Origin: an uncultured Eubacteriales bacterium
GTDB lineage: Bacteria > Bacillota > Clostridia > Lachnospirales > Lachnospiraceae
Direction of reading: 5' to 3'
Length of the DNA: 42,031 nt
Assembly (NCBI GenBank): GCA_900548855.1
Contig: URMF01000030.1
Span: forward strand, 1-42,031
Part shown: positions 6,247 through 14,936 of the stretch, piece after piece
Layout: each line of letters starts with the position of its first letter
How positions within the stretch are numbered: the stretch's first letter is position 1
Position numbers and translations under genes: made by a program
The notes under the pieces: model-generated
The model's database searches: none
The model's input: the letters and a program-made list of their open reading frames with translations, nothing else
What the model was told of the DNA's origin: nothing

Positions 6247-9042
6247 CTACTTTTCATCCAAAATTTCATCCAGAGTATCAAACAGCTTGGTGACATCAAT
6301 CGGTTTTGCTATATGACCGTTCATTCCACACTTTAAAGCCTCCTGCCTGTCCTCTTCAAAAGCATTCGCAGACATTGCTATAATTGGTATGGAAGCCAAT
6401 TCTTTATTCTCAAGCCTGCGGATTGCCTTGGTAGCCTCATAACCATTCATCTCCGGCATTTGGATATCCATAAGCACAAGCTGATAATATCCCGGCTTGG
6501 ATTGTTTCAACATATCTACGGCAATCTGACCGTTCCCTGCAACTTCTGTCTGGTATCCTGCCTCCTCTAAAATTGTGACCGCAATTTCCTGATTAATTTC
6601 AATATCCTCTGCCAGCAAAATACGGCCTGTATGAAGATTTACCTTCTTCTTTCTAATATCCCTTTGTTTCTCCCCATCTACAACAGGCTGCTTTTTCTTT
6701 ACCGCCTGTGACTCTTCTTCCTCAGAACATAACCGGAACGTAAGGGCAACTCGAATCTCTGTACCTACATTCTGCTCACTTTTCACATTAATGGAACCGT
6801 TCATCATATTTACAATATTTTTTGTTATCGCCATTCCAAGACCAGTTCCCTGAATCCCACTAATTGTAGAGTTTCTTTCTCTCTCGAACGGTTCAAAAAT
6901 GTGTGATAAAAATTCCTCGCTCATACCGATACCGGTATCTTTAACATAAAATTCATAATTTGCACTGCCTGCTGGTGCTCCGGGTTTTTCTGCAAGCCGC
7001 AAACTGACAGTACCTCCCGCATTAGTATATTTGACAGCATTGCTTAACAGGTTCAAAAGCAGTTGATTCAGCCGCAGCTTATCACAATAAACCTCCTCAT
7101 CCTGTACATCCACAATATCCATACATAGCTTAAGCTGCTTTGCATCCACGTCCACCTGTAAAATGCTTTGCAACCCCTCCAAAATATCAAGCAGGTTGTA
7201 CGGTTTCTCCTCTAACTGTATTTTACCGCTTTCAATACGGCTCATATCCAAAACATCGTTAATCAGACTCAATAGATGATTTCCCGATGTCATAATTTTC
7301 TTCAGATACTCTTCTACCTGTCTCCTGTTATCAACATGCGTAAGTGCTAAGGTCGTAAAACCGACAATTGCATTCATTGGAGTCCGTATATCATGTGACA
7401 TATTAGAAAGAAATGCACTCTTTGCTTCATTTGCTTCATTTGCCTGTAATAGTGCTTTCTCTAACTGATTTTGCTTCTCTATTTCAGTGCGAATTTCTTC
7501 ATCCACACTGCGTAATCCCATAACGGCACCATGACTGCTCTCTCCTGGTCCTGTACGCACAATCTTCATTTGAAAATATCGCAATTCACCGTTGCAGTTC
7601 ACCCGGTAATTGATGTAATACATCCTATTTTCGTCCAGTTCTTTTTTCAATTTATCCTGAGAAATTGCCTGCCTCACTATTTCTCTGTCTTCCTCATAAA
7701 CGCATGTCGATATGTAGCTTTCCATACCATCCTGTAACGACTGTTTGTTGGAAAAGTGGGAAGCCAATACATGGTTTTTGCAATCATCAAGCCGAATCAG
7801 CCTTCCCATACCTGTATCAAAATCGAAAAAACATACAAGGTTGTAATCAATACTCAGAGCTTTCAGCATTTCCATATGCCACTTTTCGGTTCTTTCTCTT
7901 TCTCTTTTTTCTTGTACTTTTTGTTCGGTACAATCCAGAAGAAAGCGTTGGTAGAACAACTCCCCATTCTCTTTTACAAGCTTAACATCCCCCATAACAT
8001 GCAGGATTTCTCCGGTCGGATGTTGTACACGGTATTCCACACTAACGCTGTCTCCTTCCTTTTTCAGCCCCTCAATGCACTTCCGAAGTTTTTCTTTATC
8101 TTCGTCCACAACCGAAACTGCAATCATATTAAATCCCGTTGCTATTAATTCCTCCTTCGATTTGTATCCCAAAATCTTTAACGCAGCTCTGTTTATGTTG
8201 AGAATACGCGTCCCATCCACTGAATGGCAGAGCACTCCACAATCCATAGCGGTAAAAATGGTTTCTAACATATAGTTCTTATGAATAATCTCCTGTTCAT
8301 AAGCACGCTCCTGTGTTATATCCATTGCCAAACCTACTGTTCCCATTACACTTCCATCCAAATCATATAATGGTGACTTATAAGTCGTAAGCAGCCTCTC
8401 ACCATCTCCAACTTTAATTGTTTCACCGGATATGCATGTCTTTTTCTTACGCATGACTTCCTGCTCTGACTTCACACAGGCAGGGTCATCGTGTTCCACA
8501 TCCCAAATATATGCATGGTTACGCCCTTCTACCTGTGTCTTGGTTTTATTGACCGTTTTACAAAAACTGTCATTCACTTTCTCATGGATACCCATTTTAT
8601 CTTTATACCAGATTAGGTTCGGACTACTGTTAATAGTAGCCTCCAGATAATGACTGGTCTGCCAGAAATCCTTACTCATCTTACAGGTTTCCTGCCATCT
8701 TAAAAATCGGAATTTTATTTCCTCATCCCTCATAGGCATAATCCATATATCTTTAATTTCTGAATAATGTTCTGTCAAAAGCGCCATCTGGCTGTTGTCC
8801 ACAAGCAGGATTAATTCTGCTTCCTTCTTTTTATTTGAAATTAACATCTGCAAGGATTCTTCTATATTCAAATCCTGTAAATCTGCCAGAATCACATCTG
8901 CCTTGGCTGCCAGCTCTGCTTTTGGTTCATCACTTTCAAAAAATTCATGTGTGAAATTTTCAAGCGGAGACATTGTCTTTATAATTTCAAATATTCTGTG
9001 CGGATGACCGATTAAATAAAAATGAATATGGCAATGGTACAT
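6247..9042 (-). CDS. Soluble hybrid sensor histidine kinase with PAS domains
   Basis: The 931-residue protein has no membrane helix. In order: a receiver-like N-terminus (about 1-115), two clear PAS domains (about 130-245 and 256-372), a third PAS-like region (about 390-515), a HisKA domain with phosphoacceptor His550 in NMSHDIRTPMNAI, a HATPase domain (N box Asn668, G1 box DTGIGM at 702-707, G2 box GTGLGMA at 732-738), and a C-terminal receiver (806-931) with phospho-acceptor Asp859 in LMDIQMPEMNG. It should sense a cytoplasmic signal and pass phosphate internally; no separate output regulator is adjacent. A GGGGGA site precedes the ATG. metK lies 75 bases upstream on the same strand, so some co-transcription is possible. 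Confidence 0.92.
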   Translation of the reverse strand: MYHCHIHFYLIGHPHRIFEIIKTMSPLENFTHEFFESDEPKAELAAKADVILADLQDLNIEESLQMLISNKKKEAELILLVDNSQMALLTEHYSEIKDIWIMPMRDEEIKFRFLRWQETCKMSKDFWQTSHYLEATINSSPNLIWYKDKMGIHEKVNDSFCKTVNKTKTQVEGRNHAYIWDVEHDDPACVKSEQEVMRKKKTCISGETIKVGDGERLLTTYKSPLYDLDGSVMGTVGLAMDITQERAYEQEIIHKNYMLETIFTAMDCGVLCHSVDGTRILNINRAALKILGYKSKEELIATGFNMIAVSVVDEDKEKLRKCIEGLKKEGDSVSVEYRVQHPTGEILHVMGDVKLVKENGELFYQRFLLDCTEQKVQEKRERERTEKWHMEMLKALSIDYNLVCFFDFDTGMGRLIRLDDCKNHVLASHFSNKQSLQDGMESYISTCVYEEDREIVRQAISQDKLKKELDENRMYYINYRVNCNGELRYFQMKIVRTGPGESSHGAVMGLRSVDEEIRTEIEKQNQLEKALLQANEANEAKSAFLSNMSHDIRTPMNAIVGFTTLALTHVDNRRQVEEYLKKIMTSGNHLLSLINDVLDMSRIESGKIQLEEKPYNLLDILEGLQSILQVDVDAKQLKLCMDIVDVQDEEVYCDKLRLNQLLLNLLSNAVKYTNAGGTVSLRLAEKPGAPAGSANYEFYVKDTGIGMSEEFLSHIFEPFERERNSTISGIQGTGLGMAITKNIVNMMNGSINVKSEQNVGTEIRVALTFRLCSEEEESQAVKKKQPVVDGEKQRDIRKKKVNLHTGRILLAEDIEINQEIAVTILEEAGYQTEVAGNGQIAVDMLKQSKPGYYQLVLMDIQMPEMNGYEATKAIRRLENKELASIPIIAMSANAFEEDRQEALKCGMNGHIAKPIDVTKLFDTLDEILDEK

Positions 9043-9117
9043 ACTTATTTTCCCCCAATATTTTATAAATTAACGTACTTACCAGTTTAATACATCAAAT
9101 ATATTCTAATTAAAATC

Positions 9118-10305
9118 CTACAAATACGACTTCAACTTCTCCACCATATCAAGCTTCTCCCATGGCAAATCCAAATCTGTACGTCCAAAATGACCATAAG
9201 CAGCAGTCTGTTTATAAATCGGACGGCGAAGATCCAACATCTTAATGATTCCAGCCGGACGAAGGTCAAAATTCTCCCGTACAATCTCTACAAGCTTCCG
9301 CTCATCTAACTTTCCGGTTCCAAAGGTATCTACACGAACGGAAGTTGGACGTGCTACACCAATTGCATAGGAAAGCTGAATCTCACATTTGTCGGCAAGA
9401 CCCGCTGCTACAATATTTTTGGCAACATATCTTGCAGCATAAGCAGCAGAACGGTCTACCTTTGTACAATCCTTACCGGAAAATGCTCCGCCGCCGTGAC
9501 GAGCATATCCACCATAGGTGTCTACAATAATCTTCCGTCCGGTAAGTCCGGAGTCACCATTTGGTCCACCGATTACAAAACGCCCCGTTGGATTGATAAA
9601 GAATTTGGTCTCCTCATCTACCATATCTTCCGGTAAAACAGTATCAAACACGTATTTTTTTATATCCTCATGTATCCGTTTCTGTGTTACCTTATCATCA
9701 TGCTGGGTGGACAATACCACCGCTTCTAAACGAATTGGTTTTCCGCTTTCATCATACTCCACCGAAACCTGTGTTTTCCCGTCCGGTCTAAGATAGGGAA
9801 GTGTTCCGTTTTTACGCACTTCTGTCAGCTTTTTTGCAAGCTTATGTGCAAGACTGATTGGATATGGCATATATTCCTCCGTCTCATTTGTTGCATAACC
9901 AAACATCATACCCTGGTCACCAGCACCAATTGCTTCGATGTCCGCATCACTCATCTGATTCTCTTTAGCTTCTAATGCCTTGTCCACACCCATGGCAATA
10001 TCTTTGGACTGTTCATCAATGGCAGTGATTACACCACAAGTATCACAATCAAAGCCATATTGAGAACAGTCATATCCAATCTCCCTGATTGTTTCACGAA
10101 CAATTTTTTGGATATCCACATATCCGGTAGTTGAAATCTCACCCATCACCAGTACCAGCCCAGTGGTAATAGATGTCTCACATGCCACCCGGCTGTTTGG
10201 ATCCTGCTCCATTAACGCATCCAGTACCGCATCTGAAATCTGATCACAAATTTTATCAGGATGTCCCTCTGTGACGGATTCTGATGTAAACAACAATTTT
10301 TCCAT
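9118..10305 (-). CDS. metK: S-adenosylmethionine synthetase
   Basis: A 395-residue methionine adenosyltransferase, making SAM from methionine and ATP in the cytoplasm. GHPDK (14-18) with His15 and Asp17, GAGDQGMMFGYA (about 117-128) and GGGAFSGKD are intact. The reading frame stays open a further 62 codons upstream, but that stretch is the SAM riboswitch terminator and aptamer; the AAGGAGG just before the ATG at 10305 decides the start. Expression should be controlled by the upstream S-box leader: high SAM terminates transcription. Confidence 0.97.
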   Translation of the reverse strand: MEKLLFTSESVTEGHPDKICDQISDAVLDALMEQDPNSRVACETSITTGLVLVMGEISTTGYVDIQKIVRETIREIGYDCSQYGFDCDTCGVITAIDEQSKDIAMGVDKALEAKENQMSDADIEAIGAGDQGMMFGYATNETEEYMPYPISLAHKLAKKLTEVRKNGTLPYLRPDGKTQVSVEYDESGKPIRLEAVVLSTQHDDKVTQKRIHEDIKKYVFDTVLPEDMVDEETKFFINPTGRFVIGGPNGDSGLTGRKIIVDTYGGYARHGGGAFSGKDCTKVDRSAAYAARYVAKNIVAAGLADKCEIQLSYAIGVARPTSVRVDTFGTGKLDERKLVEIVRENFDLRPAGIIKMLDLRRPIYKQTAAYGHFGRTDLDLPWEKLDMVEKLKSYL

Positions 10306-10339
10306 CTTATTTTTCCTCCTTAAGTTAATATAATGCTTC

Positions 10340-10370
10340 AAAAAAACCTCCAAATCCAAGGATTTGAAGG
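10340..10370 (-). terminator. Attenuator hairpin of the metK riboswitch
   Basis: On the minus strand an 11-bp stem (10360-10370 with 10347-10357, one G-U) is followed by seven U (10340-10346). Its 5' arm, TTCAAATCC, is also complementary to GGATTTGAA just past the aptamer (10387-10395), so terminator and antiterminator exclude each other. Confidence 0.9.
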
Positions 10371-10394
10371 CTTCTGTACTCATATGTTCAAATC

Positions 10395-10503
10395 CTCTTA
10401 TTGCTCGATACGAAATACTCGCTCGCTTCAGGTCGGCACCTTCCAACCTATGGGGTTGCCGTGGCTTCTCAGTCCCTTCTGACTCCACCACTCTGAATAA
10501 GAG
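10395..10503 (-). ncRNA. SAM-I (S-box) riboswitch aptamer
   Basis: A minus-strand RNA element upstream of metK. The P1 helix is a perfect 8-bp pairing of CTCTTATT at 10503-10496 with AATAAGAG at 10402-10395 (minus-strand reading). Between them lie the conserved S-box blocks: GTGGTGGAG soon after P1, the GGGACTGAGAAGCCACGGCA core, AACC, and GGAAGGTGCCGACCTG. The P1 3' strand abuts the antiterminator arm at 10387-10395. This is a transcriptional OFF switch. The call rests on motif recognition and pairing. Confidence 0.93.
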
Positions 10504-10581
10504 AAGTCTTTATAATATTCTGATTGCAGACATATATTTATATATATCATACTCCATATATTTCTACAGGTCAAGAACAGA

Positions 10582-10610
10582 TTGACTTTGATGCTTGCTT
10601 TTTTTATAAT
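10582..10610 (+). promoter_or_regulatory. Promoter of the HD-GYP gene
   Basis: TTGACT (10582-10587), 17 bases, then TATAAT (10605-10610): a near-consensus vegetative promoter about 40 bases before the HD-GYP start codon. Confidence 0.8.
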
Positions 10611-10651
10611 ACATTTTAATAGGAAACTTAGGAAAGAAGGAAAACAGCGAA

Positions 10652-11737
10652 ATGAATGTCATACAGATTATGCTTCACAGGGTTACCCTTGGCATGACAA
10701 TTGCAGAAGATGTGTACCGGGAATCCCAGCTTCTAATTCCCAAGGACACCGTTGTGGACAACGAAGTATTGAATATTCTCCGCTATGCTTCCATCGTTTC
10801 CGTGGCTGTATACGGAAGGGATACCTCCCAAAAGAAGACCCCTTCTGTTCCTATGCCAGAGAAGACCCATTCCAAACAGATACAGGAAAGCAGAAGCTTC
10901 AAGAAATTTGAGGAAAATTTTCATGAAACAACAGAACACTTTTCCTATGAATTAAATGATATTGCCAACAGAAACAAGGATGTGGACATTGACATTTTAT
11001 TTGATTCTGCCAACGAAATAATGTCCGGTGAGACAAATACCTACCGTTTAATGGATATCTTAAGCAATATACGCTATTTTGATGATTCCACCTATGCCCA
11101 CTCTCTCAATGTCGCCATGCTTGCGAATATATTAGGGCGCTGGCTGCATATGGAAGAGCACGATTTAAAGCTATTGACAGTTGCCGGCATGCTCCATGAC
11201 ATTGGTAAGGTTTTAATTCCTCTGGAAATTATCAAAAAACCCGGTTCCCTTACCAAAGAAGAATTTGAAATAATCAAACAACATTCTTCAAAAGGCTATA
11301 AACTATTAAAAGAAAAAAATGTAGACAAAAATATCTGCTATGCAGCACTTCTGCATCACGAAAAATGTGACGGAAGCGGTTATCCATTAGGGTTAAAAGG
11401 CGACCGGATTAGTAATCTGGCAAAGCTGATTACAATTGTTGATATCTATGAGGCAATGACAGCAGACCGCTGTTACCGAAAGGGAATCTGTCCATTTGCG
11501 GTGATTCGCATGTATGAGGAGGAGGGCTACTCCAAATATGACCCGAAATATCTGCTTCCTTTCTTACAGGGTATATCCGATACCTATCTGCACAACACGG
11601 TTTTACTAAATGACGGACGAACAGGCGAGATTATTGTCACCAACAAGACTGCCGTTTCAAGACCCGGACTGTTAGTGAATGGGGAATATCTGGATTTAAC
11701 ACGCTATCCGGAGCTTAATATCATTGCCATTCTTTAA
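10652..11737 (+). CDS. HD-GYP domain protein, probable c-di-GMP phosphodiesterase
   Basis: The 361-residue protein has a short N-terminal module (1-60, LGMTIAEDVY typical of this family), a linker, and an HD-GYP domain at about 135-310. Metal ligands and signature are intact: His150, H182-D183 with Lys186, His211, HH at 235-236 and GSGYP at 241-245, then Asp264. The expected activity is hydrolysis of cyclic di-GMP (or a related cyclic dinucleotide) to the linear form or GMP. No membrane or receiver domain is present, so it is cytoplasmic with no obvious input. It has its own strong promoter and a GAAGGAAAA ribosome site. The last 50 residues form an extra beta-rich segment of unknown role. 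Confidence 0.9.
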   Translation: MNVIQIMLHRVTLGMTIAEDVYRESQLLIPKDTVVDNEVLNILRYASIVSVAVYGRDTSQKKTPSVPMPEKTHSKQIQESRSFKKFEENFHETTEHFSYELNDIANRNKDVDIDILFDSANEIMSGETNTYRLMDILSNIRYFDDSTYAHSLNVAMLANILGRWLHMEEHDLKLLTVAGMLHDIGKVLIPLEIIKKPGSLTKEEFEIIKQHSSKGYKLLKEKNVDKNICYAALLHHEKCDGSGYPLGLKGDRISNLAKLITIVDIYEAMTADRCYRKGICPFAVIRMYEEEGYSKYDPKYLLPFLQGISDTYLHNTVLLNDGRTGEIIVTNKTAVSRPGLLVNGEYLDLTRYPELNIIAIL

Positions 11738-11742
11738 TATAT

Positions 11743-11798
11743 AAGAGCGCCACAGGACAGAATACACAGTTTATATTCCGTTCCCGTAACGCTCTTTT
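11743..11798. terminator. Hairpin between convergent genes
   Basis: AAGAGCG (11743-11749) pairs with CGCTCTT (11790-11796). Partial pairing continues inside the 40-base loop, and the plus strand ends in CTCTTTTCC. It probably ends HD-GYP transcription and may also serve the minus-strand gene. Confidence 0.6.
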
Positions 11799-11844
11799 CC
11801 TATTTCCTTAATTCAAAAACCATGTGTAACCACCATATTGGAAA

Positions 11845-13395
11845 TTATTCTTTTAAAATAACCAGCTTATCTCCTGCACAGATTTCATCCGACTCCAGGC
11901 TGTTCATTTCCTTAATGCGGTTTACGGTGGTATAATAAGCCTTGGCAATGCTCCACAATGTATCATCCTTTTTCACAATATAACCAATTACACCAGGAAG
12001 GGATTTTTTCCGTTCCAGATTAATCGGTGTAACCTCCATGTCAAGCACTGCTCTCGCCTGCTCATTGGTAAACGCCAATACCTCAAGAGAGACCTCTGCC
12101 TTAATTTCAATCTGATTTTCATTTTGCTGCATTGCACTAATCTGGTCAAGAAATGGTACAATGGAATAGGTCACTTCATCCTTCATACCATTTATCTCAA
12201 TCTCATAAGAAAATGGTATATCAAAAGTAGTAGAGCACAATGCACTGTTCTCTTCTTTACTGAGATAGGTAATCTGGGTTCCCACCACACCCTCTACCAT
12301 AATACCTCTTGCAGTCCGCTCAGTATCGTCAATGGACACGGAGCCTTCCACATTACAAATCTGTAAAACAGGCTGCTGCTTTGGCATTTCTGCAATTTCT
12401 GACACCTTTGTCTTGGCACAGTTACGAACCAGCAGATGCTGCACTGTAAAATCCTTCCACCGGGGCTGAATCTCCACATCTGTGGAATATGCATCTCTCA
12501 CAAGCTGCATTTCTTCATTTCCATAAAGCTTGATTTCCACCGTAAATTCTGCCGCCAAATCAATTAAGCGGTCTTCCCCGTTTTCGTCTGGAACTACCGT
12601 AATATGGTACTGGTTAAGACTTAAAAAGCTTCCAGAAATCATATCCTCGCTGGAAGTATCCTCCGTGATTTTCTGTTCAAAGGGTACTTCCATTGTAAAA
12701 TACTGCAGAGGCATGCTGTCTTCCTCCGCTGTATAGACCAAAAAGACACTCAGATTGCCGCTTGCCATCAGATAGCCGTCTGCAGGTTTAATCTGAATCC
12801 GGGTAACTGCCATGCTCTTCCATATTACCTGGTAAATATTGGGTTTATTTGCTGGAATTTCTACCTGCTCCTCCACCTGCATGTTCTCTTTCTTCTGCAT
12901 CTGAAGGCTCATCATAGATATCGTACCGTTTAAGACCTCCGTATTCTCACCCTGCTCTACATCGGTAACCGCCTCAAAATTCTCATTCTCCTTTACCTGA
13001 TAATCAATTCCCACTAATGCTTTTAAACTTATTTTCCTGGAATGCAGCATTGTAACGGTCAAATCATTCAGGCTTAAATGGGCTTCTATGTAATCGTCCT
13101 CCTTTGTTCCGTCTGCATTTATATATTCCACAAAAGGAACCTTACCCGTCAGGCTGTCAAATGCCGTCCCCTCCTTGTCTGCACTATATAGAATCTGGTA
13201 ATTCAAACTGCCTTTAACCTGAAACCGGTCTACCATTGCCTGCGTTTCATCAATCACCACATTGCCTTTTACTAAAACCAGCCGCTCCATATCCATCAGG
13301 TTTTCCGGAATATTAATCGTATCATCTATTGTAAACTGCATTGCATTTTTTATCTTCCATGAAAAATTACGAATTTCCCGTTTTATAAATTCCAT
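11845..13395 (-). CDS. SPOCS (DUF3794) repeat protein with C-terminal LysM
   Basis: The 516-residue protein carries beta-rich repeats of the SPOCS/DUF3794 type over most of its length and a LysM domain at about 468-516 (GYIVKKDDTLWSIAKAYYTT...LVILKE). SPOCS domains occur in spore coat and cortex morphogenesis proteins, and LysM binds peptidoglycan, so a role in spore or envelope assembly is likely. There is no signal peptide, which fits mother-cell or cytoplasmic synthesis. TAGGAGGCAGT directly precedes the ATG at 13395; the in-frame ATG 30 bases further up lacks a ribosome site. It lies 76 bases downstream of the PrcB-like lipoprotein gene on the same strand. Confidence 0.85.
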   Translation of the reverse strand: MEFIKREIRNFSWKIKNAMQFTIDDTINIPENLMDMERLVLVKGNVVIDETQAMVDRFQVKGSLNYQILYSADKEGTAFDSLTGKVPFVEYINADGTKEDDYIEAHLSLNDLTVTMLHSRKISLKALVGIDYQVKENENFEAVTDVEQGENTEVLNGTISMMSLQMQKKENMQVEEQVEIPANKPNIYQVIWKSMAVTRIQIKPADGYLMASGNLSVFLVYTAEEDSMPLQYFTMEVPFEQKITEDTSSEDMISGSFLSLNQYHITVVPDENGEDRLIDLAAEFTVEIKLYGNEEMQLVRDAYSTDVEIQPRWKDFTVQHLLVRNCAKTKVSEIAEMPKQQPVLQICNVEGSVSIDDTERTARGIMVEGVVGTQITYLSKEENSALCSTTFDIPFSYEIEINGMKDEVTYSIVPFLDQISAMQQNENQIEIKAEVSLEVLAFTNEQARAVLDMEVTPINLERKKSLPGVIGYIVKKDDTLWSIAKAYYTTVNRIKEMNSLESDEICAGDKLVILKE

Positions 13396-13471
13396 ACTGC
13401 CTCCTAAAAAATACTTGTATTCCATCTATCCATCATTATATGCACCGTTTTTCTTTAATAGAACCTTTCTC

Positions 13472-13891
13472 CTATTGAAAATTAACTTGTACATCATAAA
13501 GCTCGCATTTCACAGCAATCCAGGGATAGGACACCATATTGTCTCCCAGAGTCGTGTTATCCACGGAAACCAAATCCGTATCCACAAAAATTGTATTTTC
13601 TGTAAGATACAGCTCACTCATAGTGACATTTAAATCCGTCCGGTCCTGTGCTCCGTAACCCACCACAATATACAAATAATCCTTTGTCCGGTATGTCAGT
13701 TTAAATGGCTCCTTTCTCTTTTCCTGTATCAGCTCTACTAAAGCATCTGGAAGCTTGCTCTCATCACAGATTGTATAATCCAAATCCTTGATTTTTTTCT
13801 CGTTGGTCTCCTCAAGGCGGCATCCGGTCATAGCAGCCAGCAAAAATACACCAAACATGGTAAGTAGAAATATATACCGGCATCGTCTCAT
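13472..13891 (-). CDS. PrcB-like domain lipoprotein
   Basis: A 139-residue predicted lipoprotein: basic start, hydrophobic stretch, and lipobox AAMTGC with the lipidated cysteine at about residue 24. The mature part (FKLTYRTKDYLYIVVGYGAQ...LYLTENTIFVDTDLV) resembles the C-terminal domain of PrcB, the accessory subunit of dentilisin-type protease complexes, found in many stand-alone clostridial lipoproteins. No PrtP-type protease is adjacent, so a structural or binding role is more likely. An in-frame ATG three codons earlier directly abuts the GGGG ribosome site, so I favour the ATG at 13891. Confidence 0.7.
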   Translation of the reverse strand: MRRCRYIFLLTMFGVFLLAAMTGCRLEETNEKKIKDLDYTICDESKLPDALVELIQEKRKEPFKLTYRTKDYLYIVVGYGAQDRTDLNVTMSELYLTENTIFVDTDLVSVDNTTLGDNMVSYPWIAVKCELYDVQVNFQ

Positions 13892-13955
13892 ACAATACAT
13901 CCCCTGTCTTACTTTCTGTCCTTTACTGTACTATTTCTACTCTATATATATTAAT

Positions 13956-14002
13956 GCAAAAAGAAATACAGACCTATCACAACGGATAAATCTGTATTTC
14001 TT
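13956..14002 (-). terminator. Terminator of the SleB-type hydrolase gene
   Basis: A perfect 12-bp stem AAGAAATACAGA/TCTGTATTTCTT (13961-13972 with 13991-14002) ends in a run of T on the minus strand, right after the hydrolase stop codon. Confidence 0.85.
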
Positions 14003-14008
14003 AACCTA

Positions 14009-14563
14009 TTATTTAAATTGATGCGCTCCCAAGCTGTATTTGGCATTTGGGATATATTGGGAGAAAAAGAGATATTTTTTCATCTGCTTTTTCTTACCTT
14101 TTACTTTAACAGTGGTGGAACCCTTCAATGCTTCCTTCGCTGCTTTCATACAGGATTTCATAGCGCCCTTCATTTTTCCCTTCTGTTTCTGCTTATCATA
14201 TTCCTTTAACGCTTTTGTAAGACTTCCGTTACGGACAGGTGAAAATTGACCGCTCTGGTAAATAACCTTTTTTACACTGTTCGGAAATTTGTTACTTTTT
14301 ACCCTGTTCATGACAACAATTCCCACTGCCTTTTTTCCCGCATAGGATTCTCCTCTTGCTTCACAGTAAATAATACTTGTCATATAACGTAATTCGCTCT
14401 CTGTATATTTCGGTTTTTCTGCCTTTGGAATTGACTGTGTCTTTGTAGTAATTTTAACTTTCGTAGTAGCTTTAGTTGTAGCAGCTGCTTCACAAGGTAG
14501 GCTAAACATCAGACATAATGCAAATCCAGCTACAATTACGGTTACTATTTTTTTTAAATTCAT
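14009..14563 (-). CDS. SleB-type cell wall hydrolase (spore cortex-lytic family domain)
   Basis: The 184-residue protein has an Sec signal peptide (MNLKK plus a hydrophobic core ending in CEAAA, about 1-28), a Thr/Lys-rich linker, and a SleB/CwlJ-like hydrolase domain from about 55: IIYCEARGESYAGKKAVGIV with the catalytic glutamate in EARGE, NRV, FPNSVKKVIYQSGQFSPV. Members cleave peptidoglycan glycan strands. The lysine-rich tail may aid wall binding. An upstream in-frame ATG at 14596 has a ribosome site at short spacing, but the start used here gives a canonical signal peptide; the choice is not certain. A strong promoter overlapped by TGTTACA heptamers lies upstream. Confidence 0.8.
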   Translation of the reverse strand: MNLKKIVTVIVAGFALCLMFSLPCEAAATTKATTKVKITTKTQSIPKAEKPKYTESELRYMTSIIYCEARGESYAGKKAVGIVVMNRVKSNKFPNSVKKVIYQSGQFSPVRNGSLTKALKEYDKQKQKGKMKGAMKSCMKAAKEALKGSTTVKVKGKKKQMKKYLFFSQYIPNAKYSLGAHQFK

Positions 14564-14615
14564 GATAATTTCGGATTCCTTCTTAGGGTAATCCATCGCT
14601 TCCTTTCTTTTTATT

Positions 14616-14814
14616 TGTTACATTTTCATGTATTTCTTGAAATTTTTATGAAATTGTTTTGTAACAATTTTGTAACATTATTGCATACTTTTTTCATTAT
14701 GTCAACCCCTATTAATTGATTTATGTTAACCTGCATCCAGTTCTACTACTTTTTCGCCTGTTTTTTGCAATTTACTCCCTTGTTTTCTGTCGAATTTATT
14801 ACGCATTTGTTACA
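14616..14814. promoter_or_regulatory. Four TGTTACA heptamers in a divergent intergenic region
   Basis: The 7-mer TGTTACA or its complement occurs at 14616-14622, 14660-14666, 14671-14677 and 14808-14814. Two copies overlap or directly follow the -10 of the hydrolase promoter and one lies near its ribosome site, positions fitting a repressor operator or mRNA element. The rest of 14597-14936 holds two promoters and no gene. Confidence 0.45.
14677..14705 (-). promoter_or_regulatory. Strong extended -10 promoter of the hydrolase gene
   Basis: On the minus strand, consensus TTGACA (14700-14705), 17 bases, then AATAAT (14677-14682) preceded by TGC, an extended -10. The leader to the start codon is about 110 bases. 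Confidence 0.75.
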
Positions 14815-14861
14815 TCCTGTATTATGATTCTGCTCCATATTCTATTTCACATGGCTTACAC

Positions 14862-14890
14862 TTGAAATAAATGCCAAAAGACGATAAAAT
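14862..14890 (+). promoter_or_regulatory. Promoter of the phosphoribosyltransferase-like gene
   Basis: TTGAAA (14862-14867), 17 bases, TAAAAT (14885-14890), about 47 bases before the ATG at 14937. Confidence 0.65.
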
Positions 14891-14936
14891 AATACCAGTG
14901 TTCTAGTATTAGCAAAGTTTGAAAAGGAGGCCTATT

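Noticed and set aside
10306..10491. N-terminal extension of 62 codons on metK
   Set aside because: It translates the riboswitch terminator and aptamer; the AAGGAGG and the conserved MetK N-terminus place the start at 10305.
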